Source: Scylla paramamosain (lineage: Eukaryota; Arthropoda; Malacostraca; Decapoda; Portunidae). Taken from it: a stretch of 64,000 nucleotides of DNA. The stretch lies in assembly GCF_035594125.1 (NCBI RefSeq), contig NC_087151.1, positions 20,289,253-20,353,252 on the forward strand, in the 5' to 3' direction. The notes under the pieces were generated by a model. It had not been told where the DNA came from. It saw nothing but the letters and a program-made list of their open reading frames with translations, and ran no database searches. This document shows, piece after piece, positions 35,165-45,062 of this stretch. Each line of letters begins with the position of its first letter. Position 1 is the stretch's first letter. A program made the translations under genes and the position numbers.

Positions 35165-36580
35165 TTACTCCACACGTAACTTCTGAAGGCACCTAGCAAT
35201 TAATGAGAATGGGGGGAAAATGTAAGACAAATCAAAGTTTGACCAGTCCAAGGAAAAAGCATCAAAATATTTAGCCTCCGGATCTGGCAACCACGAACAG
35301 AATGTATTAACCTGTTTGTTAAGCCTTGAGGCAAATAAATCAATGGACGGTGTCCCAAAAACATTACACAAGGTAGTAAAAATGTGTGAGTCGAGTTTCC
35401 ACTCATGTCTGTCATTAATCTTGCGAGAGGCTACATCAGCCAAGGTGTTGTCCTTCCCCGGTATGTGCGAGCATGTAACCCATGAGTCATGTTCCAGACA
35501 CCAATCCCAAATCTGGGTAGCAACATCATTACAGGACTTGGACTTTGTGCCTCCCATTTCATTGACATAGTTTATGGCAGTGGTATTATCACAAAAAACT
35601 CTAACATGTCTACCTTCCAGCTCATGTTCAAATGCTTGCAAAGAAAATAGAATGGCTTTCATCTCCAGGATGTTAATGTGAAGCTCCTTTTCATCCAGGG
35701 ACCAAGTAGCACTTGTAATCTGACACCCCAAATGACCCCCCCAACCAAGGCTGGAGGCATCAGTAAATAAATCGATGTCAGTACCTGGCCTAAAAATGTG
35801 TCTGTGGTGTCTGTCCACATTGTCTAACCACCAGGAAAGGTCTAGTTTCATGTCTGCAGTAATATTCAAAGGCCTGTCAAAATTACCATACTCCTGTTTC
35901 AAAGCGGCAATTTTTCTGTAGTGAAGTTTACCTAACTCCACTGCTGGGATCGCAGCCACCATGAGGCCGATCACCCTGGCCACCTCTCGAATGGGGGCAA
36001 CATCTTTACACAAAAGTTCTGCACATCCTTGGCGAATTTTGATTTGTCTACGCTCAGGTAAAGAGGCAGTCATGAACTTGGTGTTAATAACATTGCCTAG
36101 GTATTCAATACATTGTGTGGGGATGAGAACAGACTTCTCCATATTGATACAAAAGCCTAACCTCTGCAACAGAGAAATGGTGGCCTGAATCGCCTGAAGA
36201 CATCCTGAGTAAGAGTTACTGCAAATTAATGTGTCATCTATAAAGCTGGTGATAGTGTATCCTTCCTGCCTTAAAGTAGCAAATACTGGCTTCATCAGTT
36301 TGGTGAAAAGCCGAGGTCCCTCAGAAATGCCATTAGGGAGGCAGGTGAATTGATAGATAACACCTTGCCATGTAAAACATAAAAATCGTTGTTGCTCATC
36401 TGCAACCCTAACAGAATAATAAGCATGCCTGAGATCGACAGAAGCCAAAAAATCACCCTGGTTGATGAGCCTGATGGCCTGTTCAAAATTTTCCATTTTA
36501 AAATGTTTATATGGTATGTATTTGTTTAACCTCTCCAAGTTAAGAACCAGGCGAAATTCCCCGTTTTTCTTTTCTTGCAA
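35165..36580 (-). pseudogene. DIRS reverse transcriptase, RNase H and Dam-like methyltransferase
   Basis: A 471-codon stretch. RT: FRLVLNLERLNKYIP (9-23), motif A SVDLRHAYYSV (47-57), motif B LPNGISEGPRLFTKL (81-95), catalytic FIDD (113-116), and CIEYLGNVI. RNase H: LFTDASSLGWGG with D274, LEMKAI with E306, CDNTTA with D331, and DNTLADVASR with D382; all four acidic residues are present. The last ~60 residues (IDLFASRLNKQ, DAFSLDWSNFD, IFPPFSLI) match the short methyltransferase-like block known in DIRS elements. The stretch opens at TTG, not ATG, because the RT N-terminus lies in the gag frame (to 36540), one base out of register. The slip is at an 8-base T run (minus strand, about 36580-36588). 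It ends at TAA 35165-35167, just before the recombinase. Confidence 0.92.
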
Positions 36581-38351
36581 AAAAAATAGGAGAGATAACC
36601 TGCTGAGTTTGTTTGTGTGTGACTTTAATGACTTTAAGCTGTAAAAGTTTTTTGATCTCTCCAGAAATTATCCCCTGTTGCACAGTGTTGAACCTGTATT
36701 CCAAATCATTAAAAAATAAAGGATGAACACTATCAACATCAATATCAAGGTGGCAATGCTGAACAATATCCAAAATGACAGGGTCACTGGTAATTTTACA
36801 CCACTCATGCAGGAAAGAGTGTAGTCTGCCAGCTTCAAAACATGCACTTGCCTGTAAGTTTACTGGGGCTGCCTGCTGCGGCCGCCCCGGCCGCAGCAGG
36901 CAGCCCACATCCTGACGAGTGGAAGGCAGTCGTGGGGCAGCCCTGGAGCCATACCTCTGTTGCCCGTAGGGTTGGAACCTGGCGTAATATCCCCTACTAG
37001 CAGGCTTGTTCCAATATCCACCAGGGCGTTTACCTGCGAACTTGCTAGTAAAGGCAGGCTTTTTCTGCGAGAACTTACTCCGCAGTTTCTCCGCTTCCTC
37101 AATTTGTCTGGCAGACTGGGACACATCGTCACCGAACAGAAAGCGAGTAATTGGCACCTTATCTGAACAAAGATGAGCATATTTATAGTTTATCTCGCGT
37201 TTCATGACAAAACGCCTGGCCAAATTGTTCCTGTGATTGGCATTGCCTAGCAATGCCAATGCACCATTTAGCATGCTCACCTCATGTGCCAACTTGGGGT
37301 TACCTTCCTGTTCAGCCAAATCATCCAGTGCCACTAAGGATTTGGTGATAATGGTTGAAGCCCGCAGGATGTCCTTATTTACCTCCTTCAAGCGGAAGTC
37401 TGTCTTCCTGGCATCCAGCTTCAGGGCCTCCAACACCTGTGGGTTGCATTCCACTGGCGCAAGAGCATGGCAGTTATTAGGCCTCTTGACAACATCGTCC
37501 TCACACATGGCCTTGTAGTCCTCCTCTCTCATACCATTATCAAAGAGAAAGTTTACCATCTCTGCCACTCTATTGTCAATGTCAGCAACCACCGTGTCAG
37601 AAGGACCAAAGGCCTTAGTGCCCTGAATTAAGGTGCTGTCAGCAGGGGCGGCAGGCATCGACACTGCCTCATCCTCACTCATCCTGGCCGAGAAACCAGA
37701 AAAAGTGGCAGAACAAGGAGGCGACAAACCCCAGCCCCCCAGAGTACTGTCCTCCACAGTCACCTGCGCCGACCCAGTAGGGGGTGGTAGTTGCCGTCTG
37801 TCTGCCTTCAAGGCCTCCACTTCACCCCGCAAATCAGCCAAGGCGTCCAACACAACTGACCAAGGGGGAGGAGCAGGAGAAGTGCCGCGGGAACCACGTG
37901 CGTCAGCACTGTTACGTAATCTCATGCAACCATGCCTCCCACTCAAGCGACGAGATGAATGATCCCTGTGCCTGTCGTCGTCATCTTGAGGGCGAACAGT
38001 GGACCCAGGGAGAGGAGAAGGCCCACAGAAGGCACGTGGGGCAGGAGGGGAAGGGGATCGAGAGGCAGAGGACGCTTCACCGACATGGCTGCCGCACTGC
38101 GATAAGGAGAACAAAGCCGTAAGCTTCCCACACAGTTCCATCGTCAGTGGAGACCGATATACCAATAATACAACTCGCCCCAAAAACGGGTAACGAAGTT
38201 GAAGGCACTGTACCTGCGTAACAAGTATCGTGGCCTTATCTGAAAGAAAACAGCAAAAACTTGGGAGTCCGTATGACCCAGAATGACCGTGTCTGCCCGA
38301 CGCGGCAATCAGCAAACAACTGCCGGCAGCGCGTGACGCACTCTCTCTCAT
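36540..38351 (-). pseudogene. DIRS gag-like protein with N-terminus of RT fused in frame
   Basis: A 603-codon frame. The ATG at 38351 lies inside the terminal repeat. The ATG at 38141 (residue 71, MELCGKLTALF) is a more natural start because the first 70 residues look like translated leader. Residues ~95-150 are Ser/Pro/Arg-rich. ~235-430 is the conserved gag core (VADIDNRVAEMVNFLFDNG, NNCHALAPVECNPQVLEAL, RRFVMKREINYKYAHLC). ~435-475 is basic and Gly/Tyr-rich (KRPGGYWNKPASRGYYARF), likely nucleic-acid binding. From ~510 the sequence is the start of the RT domain (WCKITSDPVILDIVQ, EIKKLLQLKVIKV, ISPIFFA), so gag and pol read through here before the one-base slip. A GC-rich hairpin interrupts residues ~482-495. 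Confidence 0.85.
36866..36906. repeat. 19 bp GC-rich hairpin with 3-base loop inside DIRS gag
   Basis: gggctgcctgctgcggccg at 36866-36884 and its exact reverse complement at 36888-36906, loop ccc. Its composition is unlike the surrounding gag sequence. It would encode Leu/Arg/Pro/Gln residues between the basic region and the RT start. Confidence 0.9.
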
Positions 38352-38396
38352 GGGAAATGTCCGCCCAGCAGATAGGTGATTTTGCCGAAGTAAAAT
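38347..38396 (-). repeat. DIRS terminal inverted repeat (5' side)
   Basis: 50 bp, an exact reverse complement of 33669-33718. Just inside it, 38320-38352 is the inverted partner of 33454-33486. Beyond 38396 the sequence changes at once to the exon-like stretch that starts at 38401. Confidence 0.9.
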
Positions 38397-38400
38397 TCAG

Positions 38401-38727
38401 AAATCTGGTCATACAGCAGCTCCTGGCCATGCCTCAGACCATACTCACCTCAGCACTACACCACCTGTTATTACTGCCTTTGAGTCTTCAAAATTATCTC
38501 ACATTTCCCCTTCCCCATTAGTCCATTCCTCATCATTCTCTGCACCATCACCTTTTTTCTCCTCATCCTTCTCACCTTCTGCTCACTCATCATCTCCCCC
38601 ACAACCATCACTCCCTCCTGCCTCTCCATTTACTCATCCTGAAGCCATATTTGCCATGCACCAAACTTCTGCCACAGTTCACCCTGCTGATCCCAGCCAA
38701 TTTATCATCAAGGACTCCACTTTCCAG
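38401..38727 (+). CDS. Candidate host exon, 109 codons, Ser/Pro-rich
   Basis: One plus-strand frame stays open for 109 codons, from AAA at 38401 (just after 'ttcag') to CAG at 38725-38727. It is followed by GTTAGT, a good match to a 5' splice site; the frame stops 15 bases later at TGA 38743-38745. It has no early ATG, so it is easy to miss. The product starts KSGHTAAPGHASDHTHLSTT, has a long Ser/Pro/Phe-rich middle, and ends with a more varied HPADPSQFIIKDSTFQ. Composition shifts from the flanking AT-rich DNA. The upstream 'AG' may be a real acceptor (its pyrimidine tract is poor because the DIRS end lies there), or the DIRS element may have landed in the exon. I do not recognise the protein. 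A low-complexity chance frame is possible. Confidence 0.4.
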
Positions 38728-38742
38728 GTTAGTAGGTATTTG

Positions 38743-38747
<5 letters not shown>

Positions 38748-38831
<84 letters not shown>
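38748..38831 (+). repeat. (CT)n microsatellite
   Basis: An uninterrupted CT run of about 84 bases, in the candidate intron just after the splice donor at 38728. Confidence 0.97.
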
Positions 38832-38835
<4 letters not shown>

Positions 38836-38981
38836 AAAATGGTAATTTAGATTTGGGTCAATCTGTGAAAATACAAATAAGAAACAAATGCAAACACACA
38901 CAAATGTACAAATTTGATTTTGGCTACCTTCTGTTCATTCATCTCCCTTTCCCCTTGTTTCTCCACCTTTTTTATTTTTTG

Positions 38982-38984
<3 letters not shown>

Positions 38985-39054
<70 letters not shown>
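38985..39054 (+). repeat. (GA)n microsatellite
   Basis: An uninterrupted GA run of about 70 bases that abuts the 3' limit of a minus-strand LINE fragment. With the CT run 153 bp upstream it could pair into a long imperfect stem. Confidence 0.97.
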
Positions 39055-39057
<3 letters not shown>

Positions 39058-40120
39058 TTGCCTCAGACCAGGGTATTTCCACTTGTATAGTCTTAAAACA
39101 GGCCATAGCCATTTTCTTCCATGTCCTGTCCTTTTTCTTATTTGCTTCTACACACCTGCCATTATACCGTTCTTGTTTCCCTATTTTCATTTTATAACCG
39201 TACAAACTGTTGCATCCTCTCTCTATACTTGCTCAAAAATATCTCATATTTTTCTTGCACTACTTTACCTTCAAATTGCTCTTTCCATTTAATTTTTCAA
39301 TAAAACTTACTAAGCTCTGCAAAGTTTGCCTTAGCATAGTTCTGTCTCCAATTTCTGTATTGTTCTTTCCTGTGCAACACTGTTTCCTCCTGTAGTAGTA
39401 TCTCTATTGTCACATGATCACTTCTTCCCATTAAACTCAGACAATGTATACTTGGTCTACTTTCTGGGGTTTTCATAAACATTAAATCCAGCTGTGATGG
39501 TTCTTCTTCTCTTCTACATCTTATAGGCTCATTCACCCACTGTCTCGTTGTATTTATCATCATGGTTTGCATAAGTTCTTCACTCCATGACCCAACATTT
39601 TCTGTTACTTCCATCTCCTCTCAGTTAATTCTTTTAGTGTTGAAGTCACCTACTAAGAGTACTTTGTTACCTTTCCTTATCATTTCCTCCATACTATTTT
39701 TTTGTTTCTAGTTGCATACTTTTTAATTTATTAGTCTACCATGCATTAGTTTTTGGTGGTATATATTTCACAATGATTTTCCTTTTTTCACATCTTTTGA
39801 TCTTAATCACAACACTCATTGTTTCTACCATTCCATCACCATATTCCACTTCCTCAACAACAATATCCTTTTCTTACCAATATCATCACTTCTCTTCCCT
39901 TTCCTTTTCTGTCCCTCTTCCATGTACTGTATCCTTCCTTTGCAAATCCCAATTTTATTTCCTCTTCTAGTTTGGTTCCTGTTAAACATACCACATCTGG
40001 TTTATTGTTCTTTAAATAGTCTTCAAGTTCCAGTAGGCTGGACACCAAACCATCTACATTAGTATACATAATCTTTAAACTTCTGTTTGGTGGTCTTGTG
40101 TGGCATCTTTGTGCCACCAT
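39055..40120 (-). pseudogene. CR1-like LINE endonuclease and linker (5' half)
   Basis: On the minus strand: KIMYTNVDGLVSSLLELEDY and PDVVCLTGTKLEEE (frame 40120-39854), then a decayed section, VGDFN near 39650-39636, a TGA, and the frame 39614-39297 with RPSIHCLSLMGRSDHVTIEI. The D/N and SDH motifs are present. The conserved Glu of the TET(K/W) motif appears as Gly (TGTKL), and the frame is broken several times. Past 39297 the linker continues in another frame (YKMKIGKQERYNGRCVEANK) to the GA run at 39054, where the element stops before its RT domain. Confidence 0.8.
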
Positions 40121-40935
40121 TTCCTCACTTTCATGTCCACAACTTTCCTGTGTTCTCTATTCATTTTTTGACTTTTAGTTTACTTCTCTATTCTTCGTTC
40201 ATGTCTCTTTTTATCCATATTTCCTTCAATCCTTTTGCTTTTGCCAATTTTCCTGTTCTTTGCAAGACATGTTCTGCTGCTGTTTGTGACATGATTCTTG
40301 TTTTACATTGGCTTTGTTCTATTTTTGTCATACTTTCCGATCCTGTAAACCTCTTCAATTTGTTCGACTCTCCCCTCTCCTTCCTCTGCCACTTCTGCTA
40401 TAATTTCCTTAGTTCTTTTCACTTCTTTCTCTCTAGCTGTTTTCATGGGTAGGTTCTTTTCCTTGACCCCAAATACCACCATACACATCTTTCTCTGTAC
40501 TGTGTCTCTCACAAGATTACTTTTTTCCTTTATTATTTTAATCACTTGCTTTTCCATATCCTTGTTGTTTCTGTTGCTGTTGTCTTGTTATGTCCTCCAT
40601 GTCCACCTTTTGCTGTTCTCTCTCTTTCCAACCTTTGACTTCCTCTGTAACTAACTCTCACTCCTCCAACCCTAACCTCTCTTGCAAAGTTTTCTTTAAT
40701 TCTTCATTCTCTTTCTTGAGTTTCTTAATCTCTTCACAGTATTTCTTATTTAAGTCCACTATTTTTGTCACCTCTTCTCAGTTCTTTGTTTTCTTTTTCC
40801 CTTTCCATCTCTATTATATCATTGGATATCTTTTTTACATTGTCGCCACCCACTTCTGTTTCTTCCTTCCATGCCTTTATCATCGCTGTTAAGCTTCTTG
40901 TATTTTCACATTTTCTTCTTTAGTTATCCACATTC
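40121..40935 (-). pseudogene. CR1-like LINE ORF1
   Basis: Upstream (in minus-strand sense) of the endonuclease. From 40935 the sequence encodes a Lys/Glu-rich, probably coiled-coil segment in broken frames (AMIKAWKEETEVGGDNVKK, EREKENKELR). The frame 40557-40303 then holds a likely RNA-binding part (VQRKMCMVVFGVKEKNLP, EVYRIGKYDKNRTKPM). A frame slip follows and the C-terminal part reads QTAAEHVLQ, AKGLKEIWIKRDMNE. The order coiled coil, RNA-binding fold, basic C-terminus is usual for LINE ORF1 proteins. This copy is inactive. Confidence 0.65.
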
Positions 40936-41346
<411 letters not shown>

Positions 41347-41941
41347 TTGTATAGGTCTTCTTGATAGCTTGTTTTGCAGGGAAACTCCAGTTTCCTTCAA
41401 CTTTATTCTTTCGTCAGTTGCTGTTTTGCCTATTTCTGCAGGCAGCTTCAAGCTAGAAAAAACAATAAAATACTATGTAAAAGTTGTATAAAATTCACAT
41501 CATATGACACTACACACAAAAAACAAAACACTACAAGCACCAAGATTATAAACTGGATTGACAGAAAACAATAAGTATCCACACACATCTTGCCTGTATG
41601 GCAATGAGAGAGGGACTGAAAAAGTTGGGTTCCTAACACTATGATAATGGTATTGGAACGGGCCTCCGAAACATTATCTTACAATATGTGATTGACTTGA
41701 TGTTAAGTTATTATTCAGTACTGGATTTATGTGTTTAATATATATTGCCTCTAATAATTTTGTATCCATATTGGACTCTGTCTTGTGTAGTATTCTAAAA
41801 ACTTTGTCACAAAAAGGGATGATCATGTTCATGTGAATGGGGACTTATTGCTGAAAATGATGGAACAGCTGGTTGATTATTAGTTCAAGGAGAAATACCT
41901 TTATGTTCAGCAATTCTATGTGCAAGGTTATGTCTAGTCTC
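41347..41941. other. No confident feature
   Basis: AT-rich sequence. 41376-41450 holds two 'tttgcag' and 'ttctgcag' splice-acceptor-like words and a short minus-strand frame that runs into the TA tract. Neither is enough to call an exon. Confidence 0.4.
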
Positions 41942-42267
41942 ATAAAGTTTGGTGGCATCCCTACTTCCTTGATGCCATTTTCCTATCGTTCTATGCCAAT
42001 AGAATGGAATACATCTACAACAAATAAGAGAAAGCATATATCAGCGTTCCCTCACATATTCATGGTTTTGCATATTTGCAGAGTTTTCCGTAACCTAACC
42101 TAACTAATGGGGAGTTTTCAGAGTTGCCAGGTGTCACCACCAGCTCAGTCTTTCAGCCCAAAGAGCCCAAATTATTCTTTCAGTTATAAATTACAGTAAC
42201 CCAAGATATAACGAACACATATGGGGGGAGAGTGGGTCACTTGAGATGAAAATTTGCTATATATGTG

Positions 42268-42349
<82 letters not shown>

Positions 42350-42551
42350 CAGCAGACAGCAGCCTTAAATAGGTTGTTATACCTGAAATTTGGAAAATAG
42401 AAGTTCATTATATCAAGGGTTTATTGTACATATCAACTTATTCCCCTTTTATTATATAGTGCACTGTATTTTAATTAAAATATCATGTACTATACATATA
42501 ATAACTGTTTTTTATTGTCTTAAAGTGAATTGCTTAGTAAATGTGAGATGC
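41942..42551 (+). repeat. Unfolded third copy of the palindrome core
   Basis: About 98% like 22383-22879 by eye ('gtttggtggcatccctactt' onward). It includes the CCTAA run (42091-42104) and the MITE, then continues past the arm end into the reverse complement of the spacer, up to 'gtgagat'. After 42551 it reads gcatagtttaagg, whereas the palindrome turns back. The internal GA run is much longer here (42270-42348). Confidence 0.9.
42194..42426 (+). mobile_element. Tigger/pogo-like MITE, third copy
   Basis: The same TA-flanked element as 22630-22810, 233 bp because its internal GA run is expanded. It has the same left end CAGTAACCCAAG and right end CAAGGGTTTATTG. Confidence 0.7.
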
Positions 42552-43418
<867 letters not shown>

Positions 43419-43550
43419 CTGCTCAGATGAAGCAGAAGCATTGTCCTCTTCAAAAGAATCCTCAGCCACCACACCAGACCGCTCATTGCTGTGGTAGTGT
43501 TGGGAGTAGAAGTTGGGGTAGTGGACAGGAGGAATGACACTGCCCTCACT
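43419..43550 (-). CDS. Candidate host exon B, 44 codons
   Basis: On the minus strand a stretch of 132 bases (exactly 44 codons) lies between 'ttttcaacacag' (acceptor, AG at 43551-43552) and CAG|GTCAGA (donor, GT at 43418-43417). It encodes SEGSVIPPVHYPNFYSQHYH, then NERSGVVAEDSFEEDNAS and a Ser/Glu-rich end. Base composition is richer in G and C than the flanks. It starts and ends in phase 0. The minus-strand candidate at 44165-44306 ends in phase 0, so the two could be joined. I recognise no family; an acidic Ser-rich tail after a Tyr/His-rich patch is all that can be said. Confidence 0.35.
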
Positions 43551-44164
43551 CTGTGTTGAAAATATATGCTGCCATAAGATGGAGAAAATACTGAATCTGA
43601 TACTGAAAGAAATAAAGAACAAAATTGTTTACAAAAATTTTACTATAATTGTTTATAATATCAAGCAAATCTACAGAACATAGGTGAACTCTACAACAAG
43701 CAGGCTCCAGGCTCCAGGCTGGCAAGCTTGAATAGTCTACACATCATATAAACTTTTGACTGAATAAAGATTCAGATGGATCCATGCTATTTTACAGGAT
43801 TTAAGCTTTTAACAATGATACAAGTTCCCCATCGAAGGAACAACAAACTAAAGTCAAGTATGCGATTTCCTTCACTTTGTGTGCCTTCTTGTTGCAGTAA
43901 AATAATGCTCAGCTTCATTTATCCAATTTTCATGGTCTAAACGAAACCTTTCTTATCAAAGATAAAATAAGTTGTGGGATTTAGTTCACAATCATATCAA
44001 CATTTCTCTATTTTACCTACATCTGACATCTCTATTTATAAGAATTTTTCTACAGCTACCCACCCACCAAGAGAAGAGTGCTGTGGAGATCTCTCTCACC
44101 CACAATAAGTCCCTGAAATGCCTAAATAAACTTGGGATTCATGTCAAATAAAAACAAAACTCAC
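43551..44164 (-). other. Candidate intron between exons A and B
   Basis: 614 bases bounded by GTGAGT at the minus-strand 5' end and TTTTCAACACAG at the 3' end. AT-rich, no frames. Contains the small triplication 'caggctccaggctccaggct' near 43703-43722. Confidence 0.3.
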
Positions 44165-44306
44165 TGGGACATAGTACACATTTGCAAGAGTCCAAGGCAA
44201 GACTATTTCACCATCTGTGTACCATTGAATGCTCCCAACAACTGGAGTTACCCACAACTGAGCTGCACTTAGTGCCAATAACCACTCATTCTCAGATACC
44301 CAACTC
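44165..44306 (-). CDS. Candidate host exon A, 142 bp
   Basis: On the minus strand, between 'gatttgcttag' (AG at 44307-44308) and CCA|GTGAGT (GT at 44164-44163), a strong donor. The first base completes a codon; the rest reads SWVSENEWLLALSAAQLWVT, then PVVGSIQWYTDGEIVLPW and TLANVYYVP, with no stop. It is rich in Trp and hydrophobic residues, which is unusual for chance frames in AT-rich DNA, and could be part of a membrane or secreted protein. It ends in phase 0, matching the start of candidate exon B 614 bases on. No family recognised. Confidence 0.35.
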
Positions 44307-44521
44307 CTAAGCAAATCAATGCTGCATCTGATTACCACTAGGACAATACTTAGTAAAAATTAACAAAGGTGGGGAGTTCCTCAGTCTATTACCATTACTG
44401 GGTAGGATACAGATGGAGAAATAGTACAAAAGACAGTTCAGTATTTGGTACAGTAGAGAACACTAACCCTCACCTATAGAAAGAGATCAGCCATCAATAC
44501 TTTCAAAGGAATAATTTCATC
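44307..44521. other. No recognisable feature, island edge
   Basis: The last non-satellite sequence. The change to satellite is abrupt, between 'ataatttcat' and 'acttttacgaagaacttgcc'. Confidence 0.5.
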
Positions 44522-45062
44522 ACTTTTACGAAGAACTTGCCTTTAAGTATTTTTAACCCCTTATATACCAAACCGCTAAAACGCATGGAAAAAAAACTTT
44601 ATGGAGAAACAAAATAACATTACCAAAAACATGTATTTTGAATGTTTTGATCATGTGATCTATAAAAACGCTTAAGTACATGCAAAGAACATTATGTTTG
44701 GGAAACAAAAGAACATTACGAGAAACGTGTATTATGAGTGTTTTTATAAGTTCCTTAAGTACCAAAAAGCTAAAACCCACAAATAACACTCTTTATTTAG
44801 AAAATAAAAAATAAAAAAAATAAAATAAATAGGATTTTTTTTTTTGTTATTCATCTTCATAGGTACCGACATGCCAAAATTCTGGGAAAATTCAGGGCAA
44901 TTATGTGATAAAAGAATATTATCAAAAAAGTTAATTTCAGCTTTTTTTTTCGGACTGTTATGTACTAAACCCTAAAGTGCATGCAAAGCCTCCAATATGA
45001 GAAAATTAAACGACCTTACCAGAAATCTGTGTTTTGTGTGTTTTTAAGCATGTTAGGCACCA
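44522..45062 (+). repeat. Satellite right of the island, same orientation as left array
   Basis: The satellite resumes in forward orientation in the same phase as left-array position 18999, about 345 bp before the point where the left array stopped. The first ~327 bp (44522-44848) therefore repeat 18999-19343. The array then continues forward for ~215 bp and ends at 'gcatgttaggcac', where orientation flips. Confidence 0.9.

Larger units (their letters stand above)
33360..38396 (-). mobile_element. DIRS-type tyrosine-recombinase retrotransposon, nearly complete
   Basis: Reading on the minus strand: a 50 bp terminal repeat, a gag-like frame, reverse transcriptase, RNase H, a Dam-like methyltransferase block, a tyrosine recombinase, the inverted 50 bp terminal repeat, and a complex inverted-repeat tail. 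This order, with a recombinase instead of a DDE integrase and no LTRs, is diagnostic of DIRS elements. They are thought to integrate through a circular intermediate without target duplications. The ORFs are long, but there is a one-base frame slip between gag and RT and two nonsense codons between methyltransferase and recombinase, so this copy is inactive as written. The few lesions suggest recent insertion or errors in homopolymers. Confidence 0.92.

Noticed and set aside
37633..38193. Plus-strand frames opposite the gag gene
   Set aside because: They are shadow frames of the minus-strand DIRS gag, with no independent support.
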